Source: Antennarius striatus (Eukaryota; Chordata; Actinopteri; Lophiiformes; Antennariidae). Taken from it: a stretch of DNA of 64,000 bases. Made by a program: the position numbers and the translations under genes. Where the stretch lies: the NCBI RefSeq assembly GCF_040054535.1, contig NC_090796.1, positions 4,482,501 to 4,546,500 of the forward strand, in the 5' to 3' direction. Each line of letters opens with the position of its first letter. The stretch's first letter is position 1. Positions 36,193 through 55,899 of the stretch are shown piece after piece. The notes beneath the pieces were generated by a model. The model did no database searches and was not told the DNA's origin. It saw only the letters and a program-made list of their open reading frames with translations.

Positions 36193-37570
36193 CTGCACTG
36201 CAGTGGAACTGGCTTTCACCACCTCGTACGGACCCTTCCGTCGGGGGATGTTCCACCTTCGTCTGAACACCTTTATATACACCAAGTCTCCTGGTGTCAC
36301 TGAAGGTGGAGTCTCCTCACGGTCAGCTTTTGCCTGTAATGAGATAACACGAGCAGAGATGCTCCTATGGATGTTAGTCATTTGTCTGACATACGATTTC
36401 ATGTCATTTGTCAAAATATCAATAGAAGGTCCCTTAGCTGTTTTGTAAATTGGAGAAGGCATTGCCCTGCTGGTTAAAGCTTCATGTGGTGTTATTTTCA
36501 GGTCTCTATGAGCACTTGATGTCAGGCCCGAGACAGGAGCGGAGACCAGGTGCGTCTGAACTAAAGTCTTTATTCACAGCAAAGGCACATGAAGGAAGCA
36601 CGGGAAAAGCCAGTGCACGAGTCCAGGGAAACAGAGCGGGGCGGGCGACGTGCAGGCACGGGAGGATACAGACAGGACTTACGGGGAGCAGGCAGGCAGA
36701 GGTAAAAGTCCAAGAGGCAGAGTTCGTGGTCGGGGACAAAGCAGAGTTCTGATACGGGTCCAGGCAGGCAGGTCGGGGTCCAAATACAATCCGGGGTCAA
36801 GGCAGGAGTCAGGATGAACTGGCGACAAATACGGCATCAACACAGAGGATCTGACACTGGGTCCGTGTTCAAGCTGGGTCTTTATAGTCCGTGATTAGGG
36901 GTAAAACGGTGGCAGGTGTGTCTGTGGTGATTGGACACAGGTGTGGGATCTGCGCCGCGGGAAACCCAGCGCGAGGCTGGGGGCGGACTCCGAGCCGGGT
37001 CGTGACACTTGATCTATATGCCATGAGCGCAAGTGGCAGTGCATCTACCCAATCTAACCCCGTGCACATGCAAATTTTCAAAAGTTTGTTTTTCAAAATC
37101 CCATTCACTCTTTCCACAATACCTTGACTTTGAGGATTGTACACACATCCAAATCTCTGTTTGATTCCTAACTTCTGCAACATGCATTTCACGGTTTTAT
37201 CCACAAACTCCTTTCCGTTGTCTGAACTTATTCTTAGTGGAATCCCGAACCTTGGAACGATTTCACGGCACAGAAATTTTGCAACAGTTTCTGCATTTTT
37301 GTGCTTGGATGGTGTCGCTTCAACCCATCTGCTGAATCTATCTATCACCACCAACATATACCTCTTCCCTTGCACTGGTCTCACCATATCAACATAGTCC
37401 ATGACCAGGTGTAGAAAAAGTCCTTCAGGTGCCGGAATATGTCCAGTAGGAGGTGTTTCTCCTTTTCAAATGTTACTTTTCAAAAATGTTTCACATCGAT
37501 CAATCACTTCATCAACATGTTGTTGTAGTTTAGGAGCCCAAAAATTCCATTCTCGAATTTTTCTCATCAC
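36193..37570 (-). pseudogene. Retroviral integrase, split by a solo LTR
   Basis: The zinc-binding region is suggested by NEAHGVGHESRG (about 37575-37610). The catalytic core (36869-37402) shows MDYVDMVRP, SSDNGKEFVD and GIVERVNGILKN, so all three DDE acids are visible. The frame is cut at 37007, and the C-terminal domain continues left of 36515 with GDLVYIKVFRRRWN and RRKGPYEVV. Further frame breaks separate RNase H from integrase. It is non-functional as it stands. Confidence 0.85.
36520..37007 (-). mobile_element. Solo LTR of a second retroelement, nested in the retroviral integrase
   Basis: A 488-bp GC-rich unit with TGTCAG...TGACA ends, flanked by the 5-bp target duplication CTTGA (36515-36519 and 37008-37012). 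Minus-strand orientation is indicated by a TATA-like CTATAAAGACC near 36880 and AATAAAGACTTTAG near 36575. Its sequence is unrelated to the host retrovirus LTR. Integrase coding resumes directly on the other side. Confidence 0.9.
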
Positions 37571-37989
37571 TTAGCCTCTAGACTCATGGCCTACCCCATG
37601 AGCCTCATTGATCAGTAAAGGTAGGAGTCCACTAGGAGCAACAAATAGCCCCTCGTGGTTTCTCCACAATCCTTCAGCATCCTTAGAAGCTCCTCTCTGA
37701 AGCCATAAATGGCATTCTGCTTCTGGAGCTTCTTCTTGTAACAATATCAAATCTTTAGAAGTTATTTGTTCCTTGAGATCCTCAGCATGAGCTACCATTA
37801 TAGCTGTATTGTTCACTGAAGCTGCACTTTTAGCTGCTTCATCTGCTACTGCATTTCCTTTGGCATTTTCCTTTGGGAGGGCCGTCAGTTTTTCTGAAAC
37901 CTCTCCCCTTCCACGCTGCACCAAACAAGTGACACACCCCATGTGCATAGGCAGAAACAGTATAGATGTTAGCATTTTTACCCTCTGCA

Positions 37990-38612
37990 TACTCACATGC
38001 ATACGTCAAAGCCTTTAGTTCTGCCAGAACACGGCTGCACACACTCTTCCATTCGAACAATCTCAGTTTTGCCATGTTTTAACTCAATAACTGCACAACC
38101 TGCTCTGAGTGCTTCCCCATCTCTGTAGCAGGAGCCGTCCACGAACAGTGTCATGTCGGCTGACTCCAAAGGGATAGCACTCAGGTCAGACCTTAGTTTG
38201 GCATATCTCTCTGCCTCAGCCACACAGTCATGTGGTTCTCCCTCAAACTGGAGTGGAATGGAGTCTGCTGGGTTTTTCACCCTGCAGACATGCAATGTCA
38301 CATCCAGGTATTCAAGAAGTTGGTGATAGTCAACCGTTGTGCGGTTAACACAAATTTTCCTCTTTCAATTAAGTTTATCAACTTATGATGTAATAAAATC
38401 TCTATCGAATAGCCCATAGTAAGGGCTGATGCTTTTTCATACAACAAATGAGCAGCAGCCAGGTGCTGATGACATTCTGGCAAACCTAGTTCTAGTTCTA
38501 GTTCTAGCGTTAGTGCAACAGAATAATAGGCAATTGGTTGAGCATGTGTAACTATACCTGTTTTCTGACCAAACATCCCTACTGCATGTCCCTGATGACA
38601 CGACACAAACAA
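37990..38612 (-). pseudogene. Retroviral RNase H region
   Basis: Open pieces on the minus strand include MTLFVDGSCYRDGEALRAGCAV, the first RNase H catalytic block, and ELKALTYACEYAEGKNANIYT, the helix and second Asp region. A frame break lies between them. Preceding sequence (38298-38612) looks like the RT connection domain. Confidence 0.75.
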
Positions 38613-38830
38613 CCGGAACTATTTCTCATAGTCTGGAAGAGTCAAAGTCTTAATAGTTTCAAAAGCAATGTGTTCTTCTGATGTCCAAAGTAATCTGCTT
38701 CGCAAATTTCCAGCTTCATTTTCTTTAATCATGTTTCTGAGACTGAACAATAGCAGAATATCCATCAACCCATTCTAAACTGTACCCCGTCATTCCCAGA
38801 AATGTCATCATTTCTTTGAAAGTGGTTGGA

Positions 38831-40500
38831 GTGGTTCTGATTCACAGTGTTGTAAAATGTGTATATGTGTATGATAATGAATGGAAGATAAGCAGTTATT
38901 TTGTGATGTGAAAAATGGTGCAAAATGATAGACACACAATTACAGAACACACAATATAAAAGATGTTTTAGATCAGTGTAAAATGAGTAACACAGACCAA
39001 CAGTGAAAAGATAATTTTATTGAATGTAGTTGAATTAAATTATTTCTATATGTGTAGAATTATGTATGTATCTATATGATTATGTATAAGTACTACAACC
39101 CCCCTCCCCCCCTTTAAAAAAAAAATCAAATCTCTATATAACACACATGGTCACACACAAGTCGATCATTGCTCTCTGGGCTAGGGAGTCCTGGTGGCAT
39201 GTGTACTTATGGACATCCCTGTGCTTGAACAATAGTGACTTCAACTCTCTTTCACCAATCACTTTTCACTTACGTTTGCCACTTCGAGGCAATTGTAAGT
39301 GGAAAAGAGCCCAGAAGCAAATTATGATGGCGTAGACAATGCTGTGTATTTTTGAAGAAGTCGAACAGGTGGTACAACATCCGTGGCCTCACAGAGAATC
39401 AATTTTCATTCTCCAGACAGCGAAATGTACTGACATCAGTCTCTGAACCAACAATCCAACAAGGATTCACATTTGAAAAAGGAACTTAACGTTTTCTACA
39501 CTCCGGATTTATATATTTTATGTAGGTACAGCAAACTGTCCTGAATATTTTGAATTTTATTTTTCTACTTGTGACATATATAACTTTTTTCAGAAAATAG
39601 AGATACAGAAAAAAAAGAAGACACATTTCACTTCACCTTTAGTTTGATGTGCTATGATGACTGAAATCAATCAGACATGGAACATATAGCAGAAAATTGG
39701 AGGCCACATAGACGCTATGTGGCCTCCAATTTTCTGCTAAATAAGAAAAAAACATCTGATTCTGGCCCGGCTCTAAACTTCTGGATCAGCAGATCAAAGC
39801 AGTTCATCTCAGTGTGTGATGATGAAAAACAGCCACTCAAATTCAGGTTAATGAATTTACACTGAACAAGAAATACTGGAATCTTTGAATCAAAATATAT
39901 TGGTCTCAAAATAAAAGCCAGATTTTATTATTACCCAATATTATCATGAAGTGTTGTTGTTGTTGTTGTTTTTTGCTCGAGAGAAATAAAAGCACTTACA
40001 TTACGATCCCATTACTTTCAGGACGATGGGGCAACAAATGCTACACACTCACAACACACATCAGATGTGTGTGTGTCTGTCTAAGCACTGCAAGGCTCAG
40101 GGGATCATGGCGACCTTTACCTGACGCTTCTTTCTGGGGTCACTACATATGAGTTGTTGTATGTTGCTTATGCTCAGCAGCTGTGTGTTTGTTACGTCAT
40201 GTAGGTGTTAATGTGCTGGTGATGTGGAGCATGTAAGGGAATTAGCATAAGTAATACACCTCTGATTAACATTAGACCATATACACTGCATTTGTGTGTC
40301 AGGAAATTGTATGTTTATCTGATGTTAAGTCAGAAGACAACTGATATAACAAACTGTGGAATTGTTAGAAGAAAATTGCAAACAGCATATTTTACATTCA
40401 GAGTTTACATTATTACTAAATGGAAACGGAATATGAGGAAACTGAGATGAATTTTCCAGCGACGGTGAAGATTCAACATGTATGGTGATGTGAAATAAAG
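38831..40500. other. Intergenic DNA between the retrovirus and chadl
   Basis: AT-rich with no supported gene. Contains the 25-bp hairpin at 39687-39739 and a short TTG run at about 39950. Small open frames here have no recognisable features. Confidence 0.45.
39687..39739. repeat. Perfect inverted repeat, 25-bp arms, 3-nt loop
   Basis: Arms 39687-39711 and 39715-39739 are exact reverse complements around ACG. This is the longest perfect hairpin seen in the window. No transposon ends or target duplication were recognised around it. Confidence 0.95.
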
Positions 40501-40599
40501 CATTTTTTGTATGCATCTTAAAGCCCCTGATTCCTTGACCAGTCTGAGTGTACCAGTGTGTGGTGTTAGGGGGTTGTCAGGAGTGAATGGAGGCATCAG

Positions 40600-40711
40600 C
40601 TCAGTTTGTTTTGGATGGGGGACAGCCTGGGGAAGAGCAGCAGAGCGCAAAGCCCGTGAGAGAAGCAGCAGCTAACCGACCAGCAGCTGGACGGAACAAG
40701 GCGCAACCAAG
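40600..40711 (+). other. Candidate non-coding first exon of chadl
   Basis: A GC-richer patch ends at a strong donor, CCAAG|GTGAGTGCG (exon end 40711). The first coding exon of chadl begins directly at an acceptor (CACTGTCAG|ATG, 42379), so an upstream untranslated exon is expected. The transcription start is not resolved. Confidence 0.45.
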
Positions 40712-42378
40712 GTGAGTGCGCAAAAAACAAATTCCTTATATTTGACTGTAAAGTGTCAGATGTTGGGATCCAAACACCTACATTTACCTAATGACTTCTT
40801 CACCTTTGAACTTAGAAACTGAAACGATAACATCTGAATATCTTGAGTGTGGATGTGCGTTATTTAGATTAATTTATTTTATTTTACGCGTCAAATTTGT
40901 TTTCTGTTATCTTTAACTGCTAGAATTCAACAAACAAATTGCTGAGTAAATTTTGGTTTAATTTTATCCTGTTGAAATGAAAACACATTAGACGTTTTTG
41001 TAATTCAAAAATGTGAACACCTTCCTTTACCCACAGGGCAGCGCATACAGTAGGTATTGTTGAAAACATAGTAATGCAGTAGTTTTCCCAGTCTCCAGCC
41101 GTGTGATATGTTTTTTTTTCTGCCTATCAGGGGTAAATGTGTTTTTGGATTACACCGGTAAAAGACACTACTTCTTTGTGCGAGGTTGGCTCGGGACCTC
41201 CTTTGCGGTCTGGAGCGCTTGTCCCTGGAGGAGTCAGGCCGGAGGAAATTCCTCCGTCTCCAGTTTCTTGGTGCCTCTCGATTCAGGGGGTCTCAGGGTT
41301 CAAAACGTAGAATGACGTCCATGCAACATCAACGTTATTTTAAAATAGAACATTAATAATTCATGAAATGCAACCTAATCTCTGTTTTACGTCCGACTCT
41401 TGAAGGGTTTCAGTCGCAGTTTTGACAGAAAACTTAAGGCACAATTTTACTGTGCCTACAATGCAGGTCCATTCCTCCGGATCAAGTGTTGATCTGCATG
41501 TTAATGCGGTTCTAAAACATTCCAGAGAAGACTATGAACAAGGCAGCACGAAATCACATTAATCCCCCAGTGCACATATGATGGAGCTGTCTCTCATCGG
41601 TGTGACACAGCACCACCGTGTTAAGCGTACAGAATTCATGCCGCCATAGCCCACCTGCAGCAGAGAGCTCTGTGTGGGATGTGTAGATCCTCATGCTTCT
41701 GAGCTAGACATCCTCTTCATATTTTGTATAAAGTTTTATGTGAAATATTAATATATCAAAATTATCTACAGTTATTAAGTGTAAGTATTGTGGATTAAAG
41801 TACTTAATTGCGTAGATATACTAAGTAGTATTACATAAAAGAGAAGAAACTGCAGTTAAGTGTGTATAACTTTACTGTGAACCATACCAACAGGCTGAAT
41901 TAAAATTAGACCATCAATGACCAAGAGGAAAAGACTTTAATATTTAAGTTTCCACATGTTTTGTTGCAGTGTCTTAAACACTAAAATTAACCACTCTAAT
42001 TATATGAATGAGTTTAGACAGAATAGAAACATCCCAAAGATGTCATGAGTAAAATATAACATTTTGGCCATGTTGCCAGATTTTTCTTTACAAGCAGTAG
42101 AGTTGATGCAGTTCTGCCAGTCAGAATTATATTCATACAGAAAAACCATAAAGTTTGGTCTCATATTTTTATTCTGTCTTGTGTAACAGCCCGCTAATAT
42201 CCCAAAGCTTTACTGCTCAGGCACAGCATCTGTCTAAATGTTATACATCCTGTGGATGTGAAGAGTTTTTGACAGGCCACGTTCTTGTACCCCAGATACA
42301 AGTTTTCAGTGAAAAGCCTGTGTTATCCACAAATCCCATTCAGTGTTGTGAGTGAAGTGTTATGCCTGTCACTGTCAG

Positions 42379-45300
42379 ATGTTCTCCCAGCTCTATGCCA
42401 TCACCTTCTGGGCTCTGCTGCTCCTCTGCATCTTTCCTGCACACACAGCTAAATGTCCACAGCAGTGCATCTGTGATCAGATCCAGCTCACTGTGACCTG
42501 CGTCAACAAGAACTTGACACAAGTTCCTCCTATCGTTGATGAGGTTTCTTATTAACACACACACACACACATTACATTGATGTTCTGTCTGGTTCTGTTT
42601 AATATACAGTGCCCTTTCCTTTCAGATAACGGTCAAATTAGATCTACGAGGCAACAACATCCAGGAACTTCCCACAGGCGCATTCAGACACACCCCCTAC
42701 CTGACCCACCTGTCGCTGCAGCGCTGTAACATCCATCGCATAAAGGAGGGGGCCTTTCGTGGTCTTGGCCGCCTAGTCTTCCTCAACCTGGCCTACAACA
42801 ACATTGAGATCCTGTTCCAGGTTGTAACACATCAGTACTTCATCATCACAATTAAACCTCTTTGTTTTCTTGGAGTAAATCAAAACTTTTGTGTGCTCCT
42901 TTGTGTGTAGGAGTCGTTGGATGGACTTTCCTCGCTCAAGCAGCTCCTGATCGACCGCAACCGTGTGGAAGAGATTCAGCCTGGAGCTTTCTCTCAGCTT
43001 GGTTTCCTCAATCTGCTCTCCCTTACACACAACCAGCTGGTTTACATTCCCAACATGGCCTTCCAGGTACTCGCACAAGTACATCCGGTGTTCCTCAAAG
43101 ACAAGCTGAACAGTCGCAACAACAGTAGACAAAGATGAACATGTCTCCTGTTGATGGAACATTCATTAAATAGGATGCCTCTCCACCTTACAGGGATTGC
43201 AGAACATCAAATGGCTCCGTCTTAGTCACAACTCCCTGAACTACCTGGACATCGAGGCCTTCGCTGGTCTGTTCACGCTCACCCGTCTCAGTCTGGACCA
43301 CAATGAGCTCCAGTTCTTCCCCACAGAGACCATGACCAGGTAAGCTATTTGGCATAGGAAACAATTTCCACAACTCTAATTGTAAAAAAATAAGTTGCAG
43401 ATTCAAATTACAAACAAAGTACAGTCAGTTGCACACCTGTATTTAGCAGCAAAATTTTACAGCCGTGCTGTAAAGTATTTGACAAAGTGTTGAACTTCTG
43501 CCCATCCTGCTTTTGAAGAGTTGAGCTTCTGTCATACTCATTCATGATGCCATCATCACTTACTAATGAAACTTTTTACCCATAGACTCATCCAATCAGG
43601 TGTTGTTTAAGCATCACATAACATTCCTCATCCTTTTTGCTTCTTGCCCCCATCCCAGTCCGTTTGAAACATGTTCATGTGTTCAGTGCAGACCTCCTCC
43701 AAACCATTTCGTTTATCTGTTACATCATCATAAAGTCCTACCATATTCCTTCAGTTTGACTCCTTGACCAGGAAAACTTGTTCTTGGACACACAATTGTT
43801 GGGTTTATTATTAAATTTATTATTTAAAGAACTCTCATGCTTGCATAGCTGATAAGCATTCATTAGTCTAATAGTTGCTATTCTGAAGGCAACATGGCTG
43901 CCTAGATTAGAACTGACTGATTTTTTTAACTAGTTTTGAAGCAATAAACCTACAATGTCCCTGCTGATTAACACTTTGCTCCCTCCCGGCCTCCAGACTG
44001 CCAGAAGTGACCCGTCTTGATCTGAGCTACAACCCAATGACTTACCTTGGAGAAGAAATGGTGTCCATGGCCAAATTAACCCACATCTTCCTAGACCACA
44101 TGTCACTACAGGAGGTGGTCAGCACTGCTGTATCAAAATCCCCAAGTCTCATCCACCTGGACATCAGTCATAACCAGCTGCGCATCATCCAACCGTTCCA
44201 TGAGGGGACACCCAACCTGGCACGGGTCAACCTGGCCGGGAACCCCATTTACTGCAACTGTTACCTGAGACCTCTCAGGTATAGCAGACGTGATACCGAG
44301 ACTACATTGCTTTAACTTCATCAGCAGAAAAAAAAAACCCTTCAGGACTTGTTTCTCCAGAGAGTGGACGATCCAGAAGAAGGTGAAGCTGATGGGAACA
44401 TGTGGAGGACCAGCCCATTTGGCAGGAGAGAACCTGGAGGTTGTTTACCCTCCTCAGCTGCGCTGTCAGAGCCAGGAAGCCATGTTGAAGGCAGAGTTTG
44501 AGGAGGCAACCAGGATTATACCACCCACAACTGAACAGCCTGAGAACAAAGTCAAGTGTCCTGTCAACTGTGTCTGCGAGGTGACCTGGTGATAAAGCCC
44601 AAAATCATGATTTACTATTAGTCATAGTTATCTTTATTGTCAAATGTACCATATGCACTATTGTAATGACCCTTAGCACAAGTATTGTTCTTCTTTTGGC
44701 TGATTATCAATAATGCTTTTACCTCTTACCCAAAGCATGCTGCTGTAGAATAATACTCCCATTTTAGTCCTTCAACTGACACAATTAATAATTATTTTTT
44801 AATTATTAGAAATGCTGTATGCAAACTGTCTCAGGGGTCACTGTTGCCTGAAATGTTGATACATGTACTACTAAGAAAGAAACATAATTTTTCTTCAGGA
44901 GATCTGCATGTGAAAGAAGAGACATCCTGTTTCTTACTAATTTCTCTGACTCCCCGGCCCTCAGGCTGAGACACACCACTCCTCGTGCGAGAACCGTGGT
45001 CACACCAAAATTCCACGTGGGTTCTCTTCAAACACACGCCTCCTTGACATGCGTGGCAACCACTTCCATTACATCCGTAGCAACAGCTTCCCAGGTGTTC
45101 CCCAGGTGGTGTCCCTACATCTGCAGCGCTGCAAGATTGTGGAAGTGGAGAGCGGGGCTTTCAATGGAATGAAGGGACTGATCTACCTGTACCTGTCAGA
45201 GAATGACCTCGCTTCCCTCAGTCCTGATGCCTTTAAAGGTCTTAACAATATATATAACTATAAATTTCTTAAGCTTTACTCTTACCTGAATCTCCATAAC

Positions 45301-46568
45301 TGCAATCTGCAGGTCTCCCGCAGCTGACTTACCTTCACCTGGAGAAGAACCGATTCACCGGCTTCCCCAAAGGAGCCTTCAAACTGGTGCCCAGCCTGCT
45401 GGCACTTCACCTAGAGAACAACGGCATCACCAAGCTGGAGCCAGACACCTTGACCGAAGCTGAGGGCCTTAGAGCTCTCTACCTCACTGGGAATGTCATA
45501 GACCACATGTCCCCCAGGGCTCTGGACCAGGCCAGAGACCTTGATACGCTCCACCTGGGGGGCAACAAGCTGAAGGAGGTGCCCACTGAAGCCCTGAGCA
45601 AAGCAGGAAACCTTAGAGATCTAAGGTTGTCTTGGAATTCAATTCGCTGGGTGGGGCCAAGGGCTTTCCAACCACTGGAGAAGATGCTGAAGGAGCTTTA
45701 TTTGAACAACATGGGACTGGAGAAGGTGAGAGGGCATCAGGTGGTTAGCATTAGTCATAGCAACAGCTGGCTAGACCTTTCTCTGCACATCATCCACCTG
45801 TTTTTTTAATTTATTTTTTATTAAACTTGTCCATTTACAAAAAAACTTAACAAAATAACAGAAAATCTGGAAATAAAACAAAATTTTGATATCAAATCTT
45901 CTATTCTAGATGTCACAGGACTCCCTGGCAGGTTTGGGTCCTGGGTTGAGGAGTCTTTTCCTGGAGGGTAACCGGCTGGAGGAGGTGCCTGACCTCCACC
46001 CCCTCTCTTCTTTGGAGGTGATCAACCTGGCTGACAACCCTCTGATGTGTGACTGCCCCCTACTGCCTCTACGCTTGTAAGACAACTACAGCACGGTTTT
46101 TATCTCTCCAAAGCAGGGCCAAAATTATGTTTAAATTTTGGCCCTGTGTAATTATGGAAAACTTGAGGACACTGTTAGCTACGGCTTGTGTCATTACTTA
46201 CTGGAGAAGGTATGCTCCGTGTCTAGTTGCATTACATATCATAATGTGGTATTTTCTCTTCGTCTAGATGGATTGAGAAAGTCAACCTGAAGGTTCGAGC
46301 CACCTGTGCCAACCCGCCTGAGCTGAAAGGCCGTAAAGTAAAGGATGTCCACGTCTTCAGAGCCTGTCCCGGGGGTGAGAGCCTCCCCTATGCCCCCACT
46401 GCTACACCAAAGTCTGCCAAAGCGCCCAAAGCAAGCAAACCCAAACCGATGCACCTCAACAGAATTCGGAAAATAAAAATGAACAAAGCTACACTTAAAA
46501 CACAAAAAAGCCCCCCCAAAAAATTGGCAACAGTAAAGAAAGCCACCAAAAGACTCAGGAAAGCCTGA
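42379..46568 (+). CDS. chadl: Chondroadherin-like protein (secreted class IV leucine-rich repeat protein)
   Basis: Ten coding exons splice in frame: 42379-42543, 42626-42820, 42911-43066, 43194-43339, 43997-44278, 44361-44580, 44965-45238, 45313-45725, 45910-46076 and 46268-46568 (TGA), 772 aa; human CHADL is 762 aa. Signal peptide MFSQLYAITFWALLLLCIFP is followed by the first LRR N-cap (CPQQCICD), a first LRR block (about 50-290), its C-cap (NPIYCNCYLRPL), a linker, the second N-cap (CPVNCVCE), a second LRR block (about 400-645), a C-cap (NPLMCDCPLLPL) and a Lys-rich basic tail. All junctions are GT-AG with matching phase. Family role: extracellular collagen-binding protein that restrains fibril formation and chondrocyte differentiation. 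It converges with l3mbtl2, as in human. Confidence 0.95.
46114..46146. repeat. Perfect inverted repeat, 13-bp arms, in chadl intron 9
   Basis: Arms CAGGGCCAAAATT (46114-46126) and its reverse complement (46134-46146) with a 7-nt loop. It lies in the intron between chadl coding exons 9 and 10. Confidence 0.9.
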
Positions 46569-46946
46569 ACCTCCTGCCATTTAGAGACATTTTGTGACAG
46601 CTACCTGAAGAAAAGGAAATTATTGGACTCCAGGGTTAAACCATGATCCAACTCAGAAATTGTAACTTTGGGAACCACAGCTGGTCACTCAGTGCACGCA
46701 GTATTTCCTCTTTACTGTCTAATCACTATTACTATTGAAAAGGCCAGAGTTTTTTTAAGCAGGAAACATACATTGAGCACTCCTGTCATTCACATCACAA
46801 TCACTGCTCATCCAGCTCCTGAGCAGCCATCTGAATGATGGCCAAATAAGTTATTGCTCAAACAACGTTTATGATAGTTGTATTTAACCACTACACAAAA
46901 ACAGAATGTAGCAAAGTCTGAATTTAAAATCTTCTCTGTGAAAAAA

Positions 46947-46952
46947 ATAAAT
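46947..46952 (+). terminator. Candidate poly(A) signal of chadl
   Basis: AATAAA about 380 nt after the chadl stop and about 110 nt before the l3mbtl2 stop codon on the other strand. No canonical AATAAA was found for l3mbtl2 before it reaches the chadl 3' UTR, so the two 3' UTRs probably overlap. Confidence 0.5.
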
Positions 46953-47063
46953 CTGAGACAACATTCAGAAAAGTTTGTAATGGTTTCAGACTGACATGAC
47001 ATCTGAACCTCAATCAGAACAACCCAGAGTAGTCTTTACACTCTTATTTCTTGTTGTGACGGC

Positions 47064-54834
<7,771 letters not shown>

Positions 54835-55560
54835 CCTGTATCCTGCTCAGGGGACAACCATCAAGAGTAATGAGCAAGGTAAACGGCCAATGTAGCTCCT
54901 TTGATGAGAACTGTAAAGTGATATGTTACAAACAGCTGATGAGTTTCTAATTTACAACAAAAATAGTACTCAAATACTATAATTTATATAGTAAAATTGA
55001 AACATTGGCTCAACAGGCAAGGCTAGATCATTGCTTCTATATCCATATGATTTCTTACTACAAACTATTTTTTATATAATCTCATAAACATGATCTAAAA
55101 TAACCAATCTGAGACTGTCTTGATAACATTTAAAATATAACCTATTTTTTATGAAGCTGAATTCATGAACTCACATCATCACACAAGATAAAAGATCTTT
55201 CTTTTGATTTGTGAGATAACGACCGGCTGAAAGGGGAAAAAAATGATTTACTCACTGATCGGGGCGAGATGTTAGCGATAATAACTAAACATAAACAAAA
55301 CCGATGCTGCTCACGTGTGCTGCTTTAAATGCAAGCTAACGGCTAATGGTGCTAACAGCGCGTGTGTCCAATAACGAAGCTGGAAGTCTTTCGTTAATAC
55401 TTTTCACTACAACTAAATGGGCTGATAATAGTTGCTCATTCATTTAAATGTTTCCTTTAACTGCTATAGCCAGACACGGTCGCATTAACATCTTCGTGGC
55501 ATCCTGGCGCTCGGTCGCCTACCTCTGACGTCACTGTCGTTCATTCTCAGACAAGGCCTT
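54835..55560 (-). promoter_or_regulatory. l3mbtl2 upstream region with a CRE
   Basis: The palindromic CRE TGACGTCA lies at 55527-55534, in a GC-richer patch (about 55480-55560) about 690 bp upstream of the l3mbtl2 start codon. A 5' untranslated exon may begin there and splice towards the GAGCAG acceptor-like site just before 54853. Transcript ends are not visible from sequence. Confidence 0.4.
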
Positions 55561-55736
55561 ATGGGAATTGATGTTTTGTAATTACTGTGCAGAACCTTCT
55601 CACTACAATATTCCCTGTCGCACTTTTATGAAGTGTTAAATTGAACTCAGTTACTGAGAATTCAAGTAAAATTCGTTATGTACTTGTTAGTTGTTCTATT
55701 TTAAAATACATAAGTAATCATGCTATTATGTATGTA

Positions 55737-55758
55737 ATAGCATAATTAATTATGCTAT
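55737..55758. repeat. 22-bp perfect AT-rich palindrome
   Basis: ATAGCATAATTAATTATGCTAT, two 11-bp arms with no loop, about 13 bp left of a SINE head. It could be a chance product of AT-rich sequence or a small template-switch event. Confidence 0.85.
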
Positions 55759-55770
55759 AGGGACAAGTAG

Positions 55771-55885
55771 GCGGCACAGTGGCGCAGTAGGTAGCACTGT
55801 CGCCACACAGCAAGGCGGTTCTGGGTTTGAGTCCTGCTCTATGCAAGCGGATGAAGTGGCTTGAGAAAATGAATGAATGAAGAGA
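55771..55885 (+). mobile_element. SINE copy with head joined directly to tail
   Basis: Has the tRNA-like head (GGCGGCACAGTGGCGCAGTAGG, B box GGTTTGAGTCC) followed at once by the tail (GCGGATGAAGTGGCTTGAG and GAATGAATGAA), skipping the roughly 250-bp body seen at 18061-18427. Confidence 0.75.
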
Positions 55886-55899
55886 CAAGTAGATTTCCC

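Larger units (their letters stand above)
34583..38830 (-). mobile_element. Endogenous retrovirus internal region, 5'-truncated (gamma/epsilon-like)
   Basis: From right to left (element 5' to 3') it holds the last part of the reverse transcriptase (MTFLGMTGYS block near 38760-38820), RNase H, integrase, and remnants where env should be, then the polypurine tract and 3' LTR. Gag, protease, most of RT and the 5' LTR are missing; truncation is near 38830. Several frame breaks and a foreign LTR inside integrase make it defective. A GPY-type integrase C-terminus suggests class I (gamma- or epsilon-like) relationships. Confidence 0.85.
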
